From Caballeronia arvi (GTDB taxonomy: Bacteria; Pseudomonadota; Gammaproteobacteria; Burkholderiales; Burkholderiaceae), in contig NZ_FCOM02000017.1 in assembly GCF_001544695.2 (NCBI RefSeq), positions 84,201 to 148,200 of the forward strand: a DNA stretch of 64,000 nt, written 5' to 3'. Both the position numbers and the translations under genes were made by a program. This document shows, piece after piece, positions 16,574 through 24,531 of the stretch. A model generated the notes under the pieces. That model was not told the DNA's origin. It saw only the letters and a program-made list of their open reading frames with translations, and did not search any database. The number at the start of each line of letters is the position of its first letter. Within the stretch, counting starts at the first letter, position 1.

Positions 16574-17657
16574 GGGCGGCCTCCTGCTGGATGAAGCGGA
16601 TCGATTCCGTGTTCCAGTCGATGCCCACCTGCGCGCCTTCTTCGAGCGGTTCGTCGCCGTGATTCTGGCAGCACACGAGCATTTCGCCCGCACGGCTGTC
16701 GAGCCGATAAAGCCACTGGCTGCCGAGGAAGAAGCGGCTCGTCACGCGGCCCGGCAAACGTCCGCTGCCTGCCGCGCCGAGCTTCAGTTTCTCGGGACGG
16801 ATGCAGACGGTGACCGCATCGCCGACGCCGATCGCGCGCTCGCGCTCCGGCAGTTGCGCGGTCGAGCCGGTTTCCGCGAGATCGTGGCCGAGGTCGATGC
16901 GAATGGCGTCGCCGTCACGCGCGACGATCGTGCCGCGCAGCATGTTCGCCTTGCCGATGAACTGCGACACGAAGCTCGTCTCCGGGCGCTCATAGGCGCG
17001 ATAAGGCGTATCGACCTGCGTGATGCGGCCCGCTTCCATCACGACGACGCGATCGCTGATCGACAGCGCTTCGGACTGATCGTGCGTGACCATGATCGTC
17101 GTCGTGCCGATCTTGCGCTGAATGCCGCGCAATTCGAACTGCATGTCTTCGCGCAGCTTGGCGTCGAGGTTCGACATCGGCTCGTCGAGCAGAAGCACGG
17201 GCGGCGCGATGACGATGGCCCGTGCGAGCGCCACGCGCTGACGCTGGCCGCCCGACAGCTCGCGGGGAAAGCGTTGCGCGAGCTTGTCGAGCCGCACGAG
17301 CGACAGCGCTTCGTTCACGCGGTCCCTGCGTTCGCGCTTGTCGACGCCGCGCATCTCCAGGCCGAAGCTCACGTTCTGCTCCACGCTCATGTGCGGAAAG
17401 AGCGCATAGCTTTGAAACACGATGCCAAGGCCGCGCCGGTTCGGCCGCATATGCGTGATGTCGCGGCCATCGAGCGTGATGCGGCCGTGCGTCGCCTCGA
17501 TGAAGCCCGCGATCATCTGCAAGGTGGTGGTCTTGCCGCAGCCCGACGGTCCGAGCAGCGACACGAATTCGCCTTTCTCGACCGACAGATTCACATCGGC
17601 GACGGCGTGCAGATCGCCGAACGACTTCGACAGATCCGTCAATGTGAGAAACGACAT
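16566..17657 (-). CDS. ABC transporter ATP-binding protein, PotA/FbpC-like
   Basis: A 363-residue ATPase. Walker A is GPSGCGKTT, the ABC signature LSGGQRQRVALARAI and Walker B VLLLDEPMSNLD, with the switch His in IMVTHDQSEAL. The last 120 residues form the TOBE domain of PotA/MalK-type subunits, so the protein works as a dimer under the two permeases. The ATG at 17657 has a GGGG-containing site. It is the first gene of the leftward uptake/oxidation operon and is divergent from an IclR regulator across 273 bp containing repeated motifs. Confidence 0.92.
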   Translation of the reverse strand: MSFLTLTDLSKSFGDLHAVADVNLSVEKGEFVSLLGPSGCGKTTTLQMIAGFIEATHGRITLDGRDITHMRPNRRGLGIVFQSYALFPHMSVEQNVSFGLEMRGVDKRERRDRVNEALSLVRLDKLAQRFPRELSGGQRQRVALARAIVIAPPVLLLDEPMSNLDAKLREDMQFELRGIQRKIGTTTIMVTHDQSEALSISDRVVVMEAGRITQVDTPYRAYERPETSFVSQFIGKANMLRGTIVARDGDAIRIDLGHDLAETGSTAQLPERERAIGVGDAVTVCIRPEKLKLGAAGSGRLPGRVTSRFFLGSQWLYRLDSRAGEMLVCCQNHGDEPLEEGAQVGIDWNTESIRFIQQEAARG

Positions 17658-17737
17658 GGCTGCCCCTTTTGGACGCGTTGCGCGCCGCTTTCGATGTAGG
17701 GACTCTAGCCAGCCATATTTCATCGCGTCAATTTCAA

Positions 17738-17913
17738 ATTCCATTGAACGATTAAAAGCTATCGTTGCATTCCGTTTGATGGAATCGAAGATCAGAACTT
17801 CAGATTTTTATTTCACTGAACGGGATATGGGTTATCCCTTAGATTGCGCGGCGTCGCCGAATCGGGTCGAATAACGGCATGCGCGTAGGCCACCGCGGCG
17901 ATTCCGTTGAATG
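17738..17913. promoter_or_regulatory. Candidate IclR operators: repeated ATTCCRTTGAAYG-like motif
   Basis: In the 273-bp space between the divergent ATPase and IclR genes a motif recurs: ATTCCATTGAACG (17738-17750), ATTCCGTTTGATGG (17769-17782) and ATTCCGTTGAATG (17901-17913). The middle copy is half of a perfect ATTCC-N7-GGAAT palindrome (17769-17785). Repeated sites of this size in a divergent region fit binding of a dimeric IclR regulator; the assignment is inferred. Confidence 0.5.
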
Positions 17914-17930
17914 AAATAAGCGAGGCGAGA

Positions 17931-18806
17931 ATGAAGACATCCGACGAAGCAAACGGAACGGCCGCGCCGGATGCGCCCGGCGTCGGCATGCTGCAACGCG
18001 CATTCGCCGTGATACGCGCACTCGGCGACGATCAGGCGGAAGGCAGCCGCGTGACCGCGCTGGCGAAGTCGGTCGGACTCACGCAGGCGACGGTGCATCG
18101 GATCCTGCATGCGCTGATCGCGGAAGGCGTCGTCGAGCAGGATGAAGGCAGCAAGCGTTATCGGCTGAGCGTCGATTTCTTTTCGCTGGCCGCGCAGGCG
18201 GGCAACCCGAGCCGGATGCGCGCGCTGTGCCGGCCCGCGCTGCTGCGCTTGTGCGCGAGCCTCGGCGAGACCATCTTTCTGCTGGTGAAAAGCAGTTTCG
18301 ATGCGGTCTGCCTCGACATGTGCGAAGGCCCATTCCCGATCCGCTCGTTCACCGGCGATGTGGGCGGGCGCGTCGCGCTGGGGGTGGGGCAGGGCAGTCT
18401 CGCCATTCTCGCGTTTCAGCCGGAATCGGAGCGCGAAGAAATCATTCGCTTCAACGTGCCGCGGCTGCATAACTATGGCGTGTTCGACGAAGTCTATCTG
18501 CGCACCGAGATCGAGCGTGTGCGCGCGCAAGGTTATGCGGGGCGCAACAGCGGATTGATCGATGGCATGGCGGGCGTCGCGGTGCCGATTCTGGATCGCT
18601 CGGGGCATGCGGTCGGCGCGTTGAGCGTCGGCACGTTATCGACGCGTCTGAACGAGGACCGCTTGCCGATGGTCGTCGAATTGCTGAAACGCCAGGCGGC
18701 GGCAATCGGTCCGCAGATCAATCCGTTCGATGTGGCCGTGCGCCGTCCCGTTCATGGCCTGACGCGTCAAATGGCGACGAAGCCGTTATCGGGCTCGTCG
18801 CAATGA
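17931..18806 (+). CDS. IclR family transcriptional regulator
   Basis: A 291-residue IclR protein. Residues 18-80 form the winged HTH (VTALAKSVGLTQATVHRILH); the C-terminal GAF-like effector domain includes GYAGRNSGLIDGMAGVAVPI and GALSVGTL. The ATG at 17931 has a GAGGCGAGA ribosome site. It is divergent from the seven-gene uptake/dehydrogenase operon and is its most likely regulator, probably sensing the imported compound or a breakdown product. It ends 3 bp from the stop of the convergent MerR-TPR gene. Confidence 0.9.
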   Translation: MKTSDEANGTAAPDAPGVGMLQRAFAVIRALGDDQAEGSRVTALAKSVGLTQATVHRILHALIAEGVVEQDEGSKRYRLSVDFFSLAAQAGNPSRMRALCRPALLRLCASLGETIFLLVKSSFDAVCLDMCEGPFPIRSFTGDVGGRVALGVGQGSLAILAFQPESEREEIIRFNVPRLHNYGVFDEVYLRTEIERVRAQGYAGRNSGLIDGMAGVAVPILDRSGHAVGALSVGTLSTRLNEDRLPMVVELLKRQAAAIGPQINPFDVAVRRPVHGLTRQMATKPLSGSSQ

Positions 18807-18809
18807 AGA

Positions 18810-19640
18810 TCAGCTATTCAATTTCCGGTAAGCATTCAGATGACGGATGAGACCTTGCCGGTCTCCGCGCCTGTCGAGCAGGATCGCAAGGTTATGATGC
18901 GCGTCCGCATAATCCGGATCGGCTTCGAGACAGCGCCGATAACTTTGCACCGCTTCGTCGATCTCACCGATACCTTCGAGCGCGACAGCCCGGTTGAAAT
19001 GCAGCACGGCATCGGTCGGAAAGTGAATGAGCGCTTCGTCGAACACGGCCAGCGCGTCGCCGCAACGGTGCTCCTCTTCGCATAGCAATGCGCCGAGATC
19101 GACGTACGCGCCGTAATGCGGTTCGGGCGACAACTCGATCGCGCGTCGATACGCACGCTCCGCGCCTCGCGCGTCGGTCTTCATGAGTTGTCCGCCAAGC
19201 TCATACCATTCGCCGGCCTGCGTCGCCGCCGCTTCCTTGCGCTCGGGCGTCGCATCGAGCAGCACGACGTTGCCCTTGACCTCCGCGACTTCGAAATCGA
19301 GCAGCAGTTGACCCGTCACGGCGTCCCATTGCGATGGTCCCGTCTTCACCACGACCGAGCCGCCCTCGGCCGTCACGCGCAAGCCGGAGAGCGGCAGTTC
19401 GTCCGGCAGGTCCGACTTCAATCTTGCAAGCGCCTGGCTGATCTTGCGCGGCGGAACATCGGCGGCGCGCAGGCGCAAGGCCGTGCGCAACAGGACGACA
19501 TCCTGAAACGAGAAGCGCAGTTCGTTACGCGGCCCGCGTTCGGGCGTGACGAAGCCCGCATCGATCAGGCCGGTGACGACCCGGCGCGTCACGCCCAGCA
19601 TCGACACGAGCTTGGCCAGCGATAGATCGTGAGCGATCAC
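18810..19640 (-). CDS. MerR-type HTH protein with TPR repeats
   Basis: A 276-residue protein. Residues 1-75 look like a MerR/HTH_17-type winged helix (LVSMLGVTRRVVTGLIDAGF, then FSFQDVVLLRTALRLR). Residues 140-270 form about four tetratricopeptide repeats, for example YGAYVDLGALLCEE and AVLHFNRAVALEGIGEIDEA. There is no obvious ligand or metal site. The GTG start overlaps the stop of the Ku gene (GTGA), so it is co-translated with Ku. MerR-TPR proteins beside ku suggest a regulatory or scaffolding role in the DNA-repair operon, but no function is established from sequence. Confidence 0.82.
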   Translation of the reverse strand: MIAHDLSLAKLVSMLGVTRRVVTGLIDAGFVTPERGPRNELRFSFQDVVLLRTALRLRAADVPPRKISQALARLKSDLPDELPLSGLRVTAEGGSVVVKTGPSQWDAVTGQLLLDFEVAEVKGNVVLLDATPERKEAAATQAGEWYELGGQLMKTDARGAERAYRRAIELSPEPHYGAYVDLGALLCEEEHRCGDALAVFDEALIHFPTDAVLHFNRAVALEGIGEIDEAVQSYRRCLEADPDYADAHHNLAILLDRRGDRQGLIRHLNAYRKLNS

Positions 19641-20560
19641 TTGCGGGCGCGCGTCCTGGCCGGCGCTTCGGCCGCCACTTTCGGCGCCCGCGCGGCGGGC
19701 TTTCTGACCTTCGGCACCTCGACGGCTTCCTCGGCTTCCACCGCCGTCTTGCGCCTGCTTGACGACGCGGCCTTCGGCTTCGCGCTGGTCTTGGCGAGGC
19801 TCGCGCGCAACGCATCCATCAGGTCGATGACTTCGCCGCCCGCAGCCGGTTCTTCGGCTTCCGGCGAGATGATTTCCTTACCCTCGATCTTCCGGTCGAT
19901 GGCGGCGAGGACGCGCTTCTTCTCCTCGTCTTCGTAGGCGGCTGCATCGTAGGTGTCTTCGGCGCCCTGCTCGATGATCTGAAGCGCGAGCTTCAGTTCC
20001 GCGTCCGACACCGTCACGTGCTCGATGTTCAGATCCTTGAGGGAACGCACTTCATCGGCGAAAAGGAGTTGTTGAAAGACCATGCCGTCATCGGCGGGGC
20101 GCACCTGGACGACGCGCGTCTTGCCCTTATAGGACCATTTGGCCAGCGCGCACCGTCCGCTTTGCGCGAGCGCTTGCTGAAGCAGGCTATATGGTTTGCC
20201 GCCGCGCTTGTCGGGCGCGATGAAATAGGCCTTGTCATAGAAGATCGGATCGACGGATTTCTCGGGCACGAACGAGACGATTTCGACGACATGACTCGCG
20301 CCTTCTTCGAGAGCCTTCAGTTCGTCGCCGGTGAAGACGACATAGCGGCCTTTCTCGAACTCGTAGCCCTTCTTCATGGCAGACCGTTCGACGAGCTCGC
20401 CCGTCGCGTCGGACACGTATTGCTGTTTGACCCGCGAGCCATCGGGCGCGAGCAGATTGAAGCGGACATCCGATGCGCTCTCGGTCGCCGAATAAAGCTT
20501 GACGGGTATCGAGACGAGTCCGAACGAGAGTGACAAAGACGCAATCGAGCGTGCCGGCAT
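19637..20560 (-). CDS. ku: Ku protein (bacterial non-homologous end joining)
   Basis: A 307-residue bacterial Ku. It opens with the typical IASLSLSFGLVSIPVKLYSAT and has the ring-forming core through about residue 255 (YVSDATGELVERSAMKKGYE, ADEVRSLKDLNI). The C-terminal 60 residues are a Lys/Ala/Pro/Arg-rich tail (ending APARTRARK), as in Ku proteins that use a basic tail for DNA binding. Ku homodimers thread onto broken DNA ends and recruit LigD. No ligD is in this window. The ATG at 20560 has GAGGAG upstream. It is coupled by a GTGA overlap to a MerR-TPR gene. Confidence 0.95.
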   Translation of the reverse strand: MPARSIASLSLSFGLVSIPVKLYSATESASDVRFNLLAPDGSRVKQQYVSDATGELVERSAMKKGYEFEKGRYVVFTGDELKALEEGASHVVEIVSFVPEKSVDPIFYDKAYFIAPDKRGGKPYSLLQQALAQSGRCALAKWSYKGKTRVVQVRPADDGMVFQQLLFADEVRSLKDLNIEHVTVSDAELKLALQIIEQGAEDTYDAAAYEDEEKKRVLAAIDRKIEGKEIISPEAEEPAAGGEVIDLMDALRASLAKTSAKPKAASSSRRKTAVEAEEAVEVPKVRKPAARAPKVAAEAPARTRARK

Positions 20561-20638
20561 GGGCTTCTCCTCGGTAAGCATTCGGCGAACCGCCTCACAG
20601 ATTACCACCGGTCGGATGGCAGGGTTCGCCGCTGTGCT

Positions 20639-21271
20639 TCAGTCGAAGTCCACGTCGGCGCCGCGTCGCAATTCATCCAGCCGTCGAATCTGGCCGGGCA
20701 TGATCCGGCCGAGCGACAGCGCCGGCAGATCGTTCAGACTGAAGAATCCGACGGCGTCGGTTTCCTCGCCGATCTTTTCGCCGGCATGAAGCACCTTGCC
20801 GAGGAAGACGAGCTTCCAGATATGAAAGACCGACGGCGGATGACAATGCTTCGCCGTATCCCACGCTGCGAGCAGGCGCACGATCTCGACCGTATAGCCG
20901 CTTTCCTCGCGCACTTCCTTGGCGGCGTTTTCCGCGGGCGACAAACCTACGTCGGCCCAGCCGCCGGGAAGCGACCACAGTCCATCGGCCGCTTCCTGCA
21001 CGAGCAGAATCTGTCCGGCCTCGTTGAACACGGCGCATCTGACATCGAGCTTCGGATTGGCATAGCCCGATTCGAATGCGAAGAGCTCGGCGACCTTGCC
21101 CGTTTCCATCGAGGCGATCTCCGCGATCTGCTCATGCGCGATCGTCGCGATTTCGTCGTAGCGTTCCTTGTCGAAGATGCCGGTCGTGTAATGCAAGCCT
21201 GTCTGCGCGAGGGCGAGCAGGCGGCGGGCCTGTTCGAGCCGTCGCGTGAATGATGGGTTTTCCGATGACAT
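20639..21271 (-). CDS. NUDIX hydrolase with N-terminal helical domain
   Basis: A 210-residue protein. Residues 1-65 form the helical N-terminal domain found before some NUDIX domains (QTGLHYTTGIFDKERYDEI). The NUDIX box is at about 103-126 (GGWADVGLSPAENAAKEV, then REESGY); the first box Glu position is Leu, a feature I associate with this subfamily. Related enzymes hydrolyse nucleoside-diphosphate derivatives such as ADP-ribose or CDP-choline. The ATG at 21271 lies 6 bp after the LysR stop, so the two are co-transcribed. Confidence 0.88.
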   Translation of the reverse strand: MSSENPSFTRRLEQARRLLALAQTGLHYTTGIFDKERYDEIATIAHEQIAEIASMETGKVAELFAFESGYANPKLDVRCAVFNEAGQILLVQEAADGLWSLPGGWADVGLSPAENAAKEVREESGYTVEIVRLLAAWDTAKHCHPPSVFHIWKLVFLGKVLHAGEKIGEETDAVGFFSLNDLPALSLGRIMPGQIRRLDELRRGADVDFD

Positions 21272-21277
21272 GGGCGC

Positions 21278-22195
21278 TCACTGGTCGGTCCGTCGTTCGG
21301 TTTCGATATACGACTGCGCGGTTTCCAGCAGCCAGTGCTCGAAGGTCCGCAGCAACGGCGAGTTCTGCTTGCGCTCGGGATAGACGAGGTAATACCCCTT
21401 GTCGCTGGGCAGGGATAGCTCGAACGGCCGCACGAGTTCGCGCGTGTGCAGTTCGTGCGCGACGAGAAAGCGCGGCACGAGTGCGATGCCGAGACCGGCT
21501 TTCGCGGCTTCGACGAGCATCGAAAAGAGTTCGTATCGCTGGCCCTTCATGCTGTCGACGTCATGCGCGGCTGCCTGAGCGAGCCACTGCCGCCATGCGT
21601 CGGGACGCGCGGACTGATGCAGCAGCGTGAAGCCGGCGACGTCCCGAGGCGCGAGCTTCTTGCGCCCGGCGAGCAGGCGCGGACTGCATACCGCCGTGAT
21701 TTCCTCGCCGAACAGATACTTGGCCACCGAACCGGGCCAGACCGGATCGCCGAAGTGGATGGCGGCATCGAAAGGCGTGTCCTTGAAGAGAAACGGCGCC
21801 GCCCGCGTGGTCAGGTTGACGACGATGTCTTCGTGCTCCGCATAGAACGCCGGGAGCCGCGGGATGAGCCAGCGCGTGGCGAAGGTGGGGATTACCGCGA
21901 GTTCCAGAATGCCGCCCGCGTTACGGTGCGCCATCGCGGCGAGCGTGTCGCGTTCTAGACGTTCGAGATTTTCACGGACCCGCTTCGCATAGATCTCGCC
22001 GGCTTCGGTCAGGCTGATTCGCCGTTTGTGCCGGTTGAAAAGCGGCGTGCCGAGATATTCCTCCAGGCTCGCGACCTGACGGCCCACCGCACTCTGCGTC
22101 AGCGACAGTTCTTCGGCGGTGCGCGTGAAGCTCAGGTGCCGGGCTGCGGCCTCGAACGCGATCAGGGCGTCGATGCTCGGTATTTTGCGTCTCAC
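21278..22195 (-). CDS. LysR family regulator, GcvA-like
   Basis: A 305-residue LysR protein with the GcvA-type N-terminus (IPSIDALIAFEAAARHLSF, QSAVGRQVASLEEYLGTPLF). The effector domain follows from about residue 95. The start is a GTG at 22195 with AGGAAGG just upstream. It precedes the NUDIX gene by 6 bp and is divergent from the 65-residue ORF/NDH-2-like pair across 115 bp, so either side may be its target. Confidence 0.88.
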   Translation of the reverse strand: MRRKIPSIDALIAFEAAARHLSFTRTAEELSLTQSAVGRQVASLEEYLGTPLFNRHKRRISLTEAGEIYAKRVRENLERLERDTLAAMAHRNAGGILELAVIPTFATRWLIPRLPAFYAEHEDIVVNLTTRAAPFLFKDTPFDAAIHFGDPVWPGSVAKYLFGEEITAVCSPRLLAGRKKLAPRDVAGFTLLHQSARPDAWRQWLAQAAAHDVDSMKGQRYELFSMLVEAAKAGLGIALVPRFLVAHELHTRELVRPFELSLPSDKGYYLVYPERKQNSPLLRTFEHWLLETAQSYIETERRTDQ

Positions 22196-22310
22196 ACATC
22201 CTTCCTGTTACGCACAACGTTGAGTGTTTATATCGTTTGCCGGCCATTAATGGTGCCATGAGAATCGTTCCAACGGCATTTACTTCCTAACGAACGTTCT
22301 CATTCGAACC

Positions 22311-22508
22311 ATGAACCCTTTCATCGACGAAGCCGCATTCTCCTTTCAAGCCTTGTCCCAGGGCAATCTCTCCACGTCGAAGCGTTCCGTCGACAAGGCG
22401 CGCGCCTCGTCGTATTCGAAGCTGCTGGAAGGACCGGTTGCCATCATGGCCGGCAATGTTCCGGAACGCGCGGACGCCATTTCGGCGGCCATCCTGGGCT
22501 ACAACTGA
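22311..22508 (+). CDS. Small hypothetical protein (65 aa)
   Basis: A short ORF starting MNPFIDEAAFSFQALSQGN and ending AISAAILGYN. It has no signal peptide, membrane helix or known motif. Support for coding comes from its GC-ending codons, its position 15 bp before the NDH-2-like gene on the same strand, and its closed, uncluttered frame. The ribosome site is poor. It may be a small co-expressed partner or a leader peptide; function unknown. Confidence 0.45.
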   Translation: MNPFIDEAAFSFQALSQGNLSTSKRSVDKARASSYSKLLEGPVAIMAGNVPERADAISAAILGYN

Positions 22509-22523
22509 GCGGGAGGGCTGCAG

Positions 22524-23831
22524 ATGCATCGCATCGTCATCGTGGGAGGCGGGGCCGGCGGACTGGAGCTGGCGACGCGCCTCGGCAACAAGCTCGGCAA
22601 GGCGGGACGCGCGCACGTGACACTGGTCGATCGTTGCGCCGTGCACGTGTGGAAGCCGCTTTTGCACGAAGTGGCGGCTGGCAGCCTCGATACGCACGCG
22701 CACGAAATCGCTTATGCAGCCCACTCGCACTGGAACGGTTTCGCGTTCGTGCATGGCGAGATGACCGGCCTCGACCGCGAAAGCCGCCGCCTGAAGATCG
22801 GTCCGATGTTCGAATCCGACGACAGTGACGCCGAAGTGCTGCCGTCTCGCGACCTCGAATACGACACGCTGGTGCTCGCGCTCGGCAGCCGCACGCATTT
22901 CTTCGGTGTGCCGGGCGCGGAAGAACACGCCATCGCGCTCGATACGCTCGAACAGGCGGAGCATCTGCGCAAGCGTCTGCTTCGGGTCTGCCTGAGAAAG
23001 CACGCGCAAGGCACGAGCGAAGCGGACGAGGCGGTGGATATCGCCATCATCGGTGGCGGCGCGACGGGTGTCGAACTCGCGGCGGAACTGCGGCGCATGG
23101 AACACACGTTGAAGCAGTTCAGGCTGCTTTCCGGCAGCCCGCGTGCCGCGATGCGCATTACGCTGCTCGAACGCGGCGATCGCGTGTTGCCCGCGCTTCC
23201 CCGGCGCGTGTCCGATACGACGCGCGATATCCTCGAGAAGATGAGCATTTCGGTGCGGGTGTCGACGTCGGTGACGAGCGTGCGGCCGGATAGCGTCGAC
23301 GTCGCCGGCGGGGCATCGATTCCCGCCGACATCACGATCTGGGCGGCGGGCATCAAGGCGCCGTCCGTGCTTGCATCCCTCGATGGTCTCGCCGTGAATC
23401 ACGTCAATCAGGTCAGGGTCACGAGTTCGTTGCAGAGCGAAACGGATGCGAACATCTTCGCGCTCGGCGATTGCGCGAGCTGCGCATGGACCGCCGATGT
23501 GCTGGTTCCTCCGCGTGCTCAGGCCGCGCATCAGCAAGCGATGTTCTTGTGCAAGGCGCTGAACGCGCGCATCGAAGGCCGGGCCGTCGGCGCGTTCACG
23601 TACAAGGACCACGGCTCACTGGTTTCGCTGGGCTCGCCGACGGCGGTAGGCAGCGTGGCCGGTATCACCAGCACGGGAAAGTTCTTCGTTGAAGGGTTCG
23701 TCGCGAAGCTGATGTATGCGGCGCTGTATAGAAAGCATCTGATGGCCGTGTCGGGCTTGCGTCGAACGGTCTTCGGCATCGCCGCGCATGGTCTCGGCAG
23801 ACTGCTGGCGCCGCGGGTGAAGCTGCACTGA
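22524..23831 (+). CDS. NAD(P)/FAD oxidoreductase, type II NADH dehydrogenase-like
   Basis: A 435-residue flavoprotein with two dinucleotide folds: IVIVGGGAGGLELATRL at the N-terminus for FAD and IAIIGGGATGVELAAEL near residue 175 for NADH. The FALGDCAS motif marks the second FAD contact. The C-terminal 60 residues hold amphipathic stretches (FVAKLMYAALYRKHLMAVSG) like those that bind NDH-2 to the membrane surface. NDH-2 passes electrons from NADH to quinone without pumping protons. The ATG has a GGGAGGG site. It converges with the PAS-LuxR gene, leaving a 6-bp gap. Confidence 0.9.
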   Translation: MHRIVIVGGGAGGLELATRLGNKLGKAGRAHVTLVDRCAVHVWKPLLHEVAAGSLDTHAHEIAYAAHSHWNGFAFVHGEMTGLDRESRRLKIGPMFESDDSDAEVLPSRDLEYDTLVLALGSRTHFFGVPGAEEHAIALDTLEQAEHLRKRLLRVCLRKHAQGTSEADEAVDIAIIGGGATGVELAAELRRMEHTLKQFRLLSGSPRAAMRITLLERGDRVLPALPRRVSDTTRDILEKMSISVRVSTSVTSVRPDSVDVAGGASIPADITIWAAGIKAPSVLASLDGLAVNHVNQVRVTSSLQSETDANIFALGDCASCAWTADVLVPPRAQAAHQQAMFLCKALNARIEGRAVGAFTYKDHGSLVSLGSPTAVGSVAGITSTGKFFVEGFVAKLMYAALYRKHLMAVSGLRRTVFGIAAHGLGRLLAPRVKLH

Positions 23832-23837
23832 GTGGCG

Positions 23838-24413
23838 TCAGGCCAGAATCCGCTTGATCAGATCAGCGGTGGTCTTGACTTCGTACTTTCGCAACAGGCT
23901 CGCACGATGGATATCGACCGTCCGCGGGCTGATGTCGAGTTCTCTTCCGATCTCCTTGCTCGTCATGCCATGCACGACCAGCGCGGCGACATCGCGCTCG
24001 CGCTCGGTCAACAGGCTGGCGACGTCCGAGTGCTTCTCCTGCGCCGACAAATCCGTGAAGGTCCATAGCGCCAGCTCATAGGGACGCTTCGGGTTGAAGC
24101 CGAATCCGCATACGGTGACCCAGAAGTGACTGCCGTCGATACGGCGCATGATGCGATCGTCGCTGAACACGGCGCGCTTCGCGATCAATGGCGCGATGCG
24201 GCGGCCCGTGCTTGCGAAATCCTTCTGCTCCGGATAGAGCACCGCGAATGACTGATTCACGATGTCACTGCGCTTTGCGCGAAAGAGTGCGAGCGCGCGG
24301 TCGTTGCAGTCGATCATGATGCGCTCGCGCGCGACGATGACGGCAGTGGGCAGTTTCAGGAATATTTCTTCGTAATCGAGCGGCGGCGCGGGTGTGGACA
24401 TCGTGTAATCCAT
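23838..24413 (-). CDS. PAS-LuxR transcriptional regulator
   Basis: A 191-residue protein: a PAS domain at about residues 15-115 (PTAVIVARERIMIDCNDRAL, FWVTVCGFGF), then a LuxR/FixJ-type HTH at about 130-190 (LTERERDVAALVVHGMTSKE, IGRELDISPRTVDIHRASLL). No receiver domain or cofactor-binding residue is evident, so it is a one-component sensor-regulator. It is divergent from the dipeptidase/MFS operon and two palindromes lie between them, so it probably controls that operon. ATGs at 24413 and 24401 are both possible. Confidence 0.88.
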   Translation of the reverse strand: MDYTMSTPAPPLDYEEIFLKLPTAVIVARERIMIDCNDRALALFRAKRSDIVNQSFAVLYPEQKDFASTGRRIAPLIAKRAVFSDDRIMRRIDGSHFWVTVCGFGFNPKRPYELALWTFTDLSAQEKHSDVASLLTERERDVAALVVHGMTSKEIGRELDISPRTVDIHRASLLRKYEVKTTADLIKRILA

Positions 24414-24441
24414 GCGGCGAATCGGTCGTCCTGCCCAACAT

Positions 24442-24475
24442 TTACCTAGGTAACCGATACGTATAGACCTATGTA
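24442..24475. promoter_or_regulatory. Palindromic operator candidates between PAS-LuxR and dipeptidase genes
   Basis: TTACCTAGGTAA (24442-24453) is a perfect 12-bp palindrome. TACGTATAGACCTATGTA (24458-24475) is a partial inverted repeat sharing the TAxxTA half-sites. Their centres are about 19 bp apart, roughly two helical turns. They lie 57-90 bp upstream of the dipeptidase start, suitable for binding of the divergent LuxR-type regulator. Confidence 0.5.
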
Positions 24476-24531
24476 ATCGACGCGACTACATTTCTCTCAA
24501 CGGTGACGGAAAGTCAATAGCGAGGAGAGAA

